Source: Deltaproteobacteria bacterium (GTDB taxonomy: Bacteria > Myxococcota > Myxococcia > Myxococcales > SZAS-1). From it: 36,625 nt of DNA. This document shows, piece by piece, positions 35,494-36,625 of the stretch. The stretch spans positions 1 to 36,625 of the forward strand of contig JAFEBB010000074.1 of NCBI GenBank assembly GCA_018266075.1. Reading direction: 5' to 3'. The position numbers and the translations under genes were made by a program. Numbering within the stretch: position 1 is the first letter of the stretch; the number at the start of each line of letters is the position of its first letter. The notes below the pieces were generated by a model. The model saw only the letters and a program-made list of their open reading frames with translations. It had not been told where the DNA came from and did not search any database.

Positions 35494-36625
35494 CTACTCG
35501 CGTCGACGCCGTCCGAGGAGCGCGAGGGCCAGCGCGAGCGCGCCCCACGCGCCGAGGCTGCCGCTGCCCGCGCGGGCGCTGCACGCGCAGCCGCCGCCCT
35601 CGAGCGTCCCCGGGTTCGCGCCGAGGTTGCCGCCGGCGCTGCCGCTCGCACCGCCCGACGCCGCGCCGCTCGACGCGCCGTGGCTGGAGCCGCTGGTGCC
35701 GCCGCTGCTGCCGCTGCCCACGCTGCCGCTGGAGCCGCCCGAGCTTCCCGACGCGCCCGCGCTGCTGCTGCTCGCGCCCGTCGATGCCGTGGAGCCGGTC
35801 GATACCGTGGAGCCGGTCGATCCAGTGGAGGACGTGACGCTCGACGAACTGCTGGTTCCGCTCGATGCCGCGGTGCTCGACGTGGATCCCGATCCGGATC
35901 CGGATCCGGATCCGCTGGTCGAGGTTGCCGTGCTGCTCCCGGACGTGCCCGTGCTCGCGCTGCTGGACCCGGAGCTGCTCGCGGTGGTCGCGGGCGTGCA
36001 CGTGCCGCCCACGCAGGTGCCGCCGGTGCACGCGGTGCCGTCTGGCGCGGTGGGGTTGCTGCACGTTCCGCTCGCGCTGTCGCAGGAGCCTGCGGTGTGA
36101 CACGCGTCGGTCGGGTTGCACGTCGCCGCCGTGCCGCTCTGGCACGCGCCACCCTGGCAGCTGTCGCCGGAGGTGCACGCGTCGCCGTCGTCGCAGCTCG
36201 TGCCGTCCTGCTTGGCGGTGTCGCTGCAGACGTGGAACGTGGGGTCGCACGTCGCCACGTGGCAGCTGTTGCTCGCGGTGCAGTCGGAGTCCTGGTTGCA
36301 CGAGACGCAGGTGCCGCTGAGCACGTTGCACAGCGGGATCGCGCCGCCGCACTGGCTGGTGTTGAGGAGGTTGCACTGGTTGCAGCTTCCGTCGGGCTGG
36401 CAGGCCGGGGTCGAGCCGCTGCAGTCGTTGTCGCTCGTGCAGCCGCGGCAGCTTCCGGCCCCGGTGTCACAGACCGGCGTGGTGCCCGTGCACTTCGAGG
36501 TATTCGTCGCGCTGCACTGGCCGCAGCTGCCGTCGGATTGGCACGCGGGCGTCGAGCCGCCGCAGTCCGAGTCGCTGGTGCAGCCGGTGCACGTGCCGCT
36601 GCTGGTGTCGCACACGGGCGTGGTG
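35494..36625 (-). CDS. Cys-rich surface protein with MYXO-CTERM tail (5' end outside window)
   Basis: At least 376 codons; the frame stays open to the right edge, so the N-terminus and signal peptide lie beyond the window. The GTG near 36615 is internal: the preceding codons (TTP) continue the repeat TTPVCDT. Disulfide-rich units such as CTSDSDCGGSTPAC and CTSDNDCSGSTPAC come first, then further Cys-rich segments (CDDGDACTSGDSC). A long Ser/Thr/Gly linker follows, including SGSGSGSGS coded by tandem GGATCC units at about 35888-35912. The end CACSARAG, hydrophobic ALALALALL and GRRRRE form a clear MYXO-CTERM signal. It is likely attached to the outer surface. Similar in plan to the Cys-rich gene at 22527. 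Confidence 0.85.
   Translation of the reverse strand, partial: TTPVCDTSSGTCTGCTSDSDCGGSTPACQSDGSCGQCSATNTSKCTGTTPVCDTGAGSCRGCTSDNDCSGSTPACQPDGSCNQCNLLNTSQCGGAIPLCNVLSGTCVSCNQDSDCTASNSCHVATCDPTFHVCSDTAKQDGTSCDDGDACTSGDSCQGGACQSGTAATCNPTDACHTAGSCDSASGTCSNPTAPDGTACTGGTCVGGTCTPATTASSSGSSSASTGTSGSSTATSTSGSGSGSGSGSTSSTAASSGTSSSSSVTSSTGSTGSTVSTGSTASTGASSSSAGASGSSGGSSGSVGSGSSGGTSGSSHGASSGAASGGASGSAGGNLGANPGTLEGGGCACSARAGSGSLGAWGALALALALLGRRRRE

Noticed and set aside
35880-35915. Tandem GGATCC-type repeats as a mobile element or recombination site
   Set aside because: They encode the SGSGSGS linker in frame and similar units occur in other linker regions (about 2716-2735), so they reflect low-complexity coding.

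Overview
The window is a gene-dense, high-GC bacterial chromosome segment with 32 protein-coding genes on both strands and no rRNA, tRNA, CRISPR array or recognisable insertion sequence. It most likely comes from a member of the Myxococcota (myxobacteria and relatives). Two secreted proteins end in MYXO-CTERM-like tails (Cys, hydrophobic segment, Arg cluster), several lipoproteins and exported proteins carry long Ser/Thr/Gly linkers or Cys-rich repeats, and there is a membrane Ser/Thr kinase-like protein and a GYF/DUF4388/J-domain protein. These features are typical of that phylum, but the genus cannot be named from this sequence.

Layout. 1-6.5 kb: surface proteins (DNRLRE-like MYXO-CTERM protein, two lipoproteins), an ArsR regulator with a translationally coupled SRPBCC partner, and a sterol desaturase-family membrane enzyme. 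6.6-10.5 kb: a tightly packed five-gene operon with biotin carboxylase, biotin carboxyl carrier protein, a YgfZ-like folate protein, a receiver-like protein lacking the usual acidic pocket, and a small membrane protein. 10.5-16.7 kb (minus strand): DnaQ-type exonuclease fused to a WYL-like domain, M1 aminopeptidase lipoprotein, YhbY, and the GYF/J-domain protein. 16.7-22.5 kb: ceramidase-like protein, HflX GTPase, membrane-bound winged-helix protein, GpsA, and a quinone oxidoreductase. 22.5-28.4 kb: Cys-rich exported protein, a probable pseudokinase, a short-chain dehydrogenase, and a bacterial Suppressor-of-Fused homologue. 28.4-36.6 kb: MFS transporter, SWIM/SNF2 helicase, LysM-lytic transglycosylase, ICMT-like methyltransferase, YqhA, a thioesterase, and a partial Cys-rich MYXO-CTERM protein running off the right edge.

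How the genes work together. Most neighbours look like independent core or housekeeping functions, not one pathway. Clear functional units are the acyl-CoA carboxylase operon, the ArsR-SRPBCC pair with its own visible promoter/operator, and possibly the minus-strand run GYF/J protein-YhbY-M1 peptidase. I see no defence island, prophage or biosynthetic cluster.

The most unusual signals are small. (i) A bipartite motif, TTAACC-N6-TTAA, occurs three times exactly and three times with one mismatch, and accounts for nine of the ten TTAA tetramers I could find by eye. (ii) Heptamer repeat tracts sit at gene ends, two of them near-identical 43-bp copies placed just after stop codons. (iii) A membrane kinase has lost its DFG aspartate and glycine loop. 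(iv) A receiver-like protein is embedded in the carboxylase operon. (v) The arsR promoter has a palindromic operator filling the spacer and apparently gives a leaderless message.
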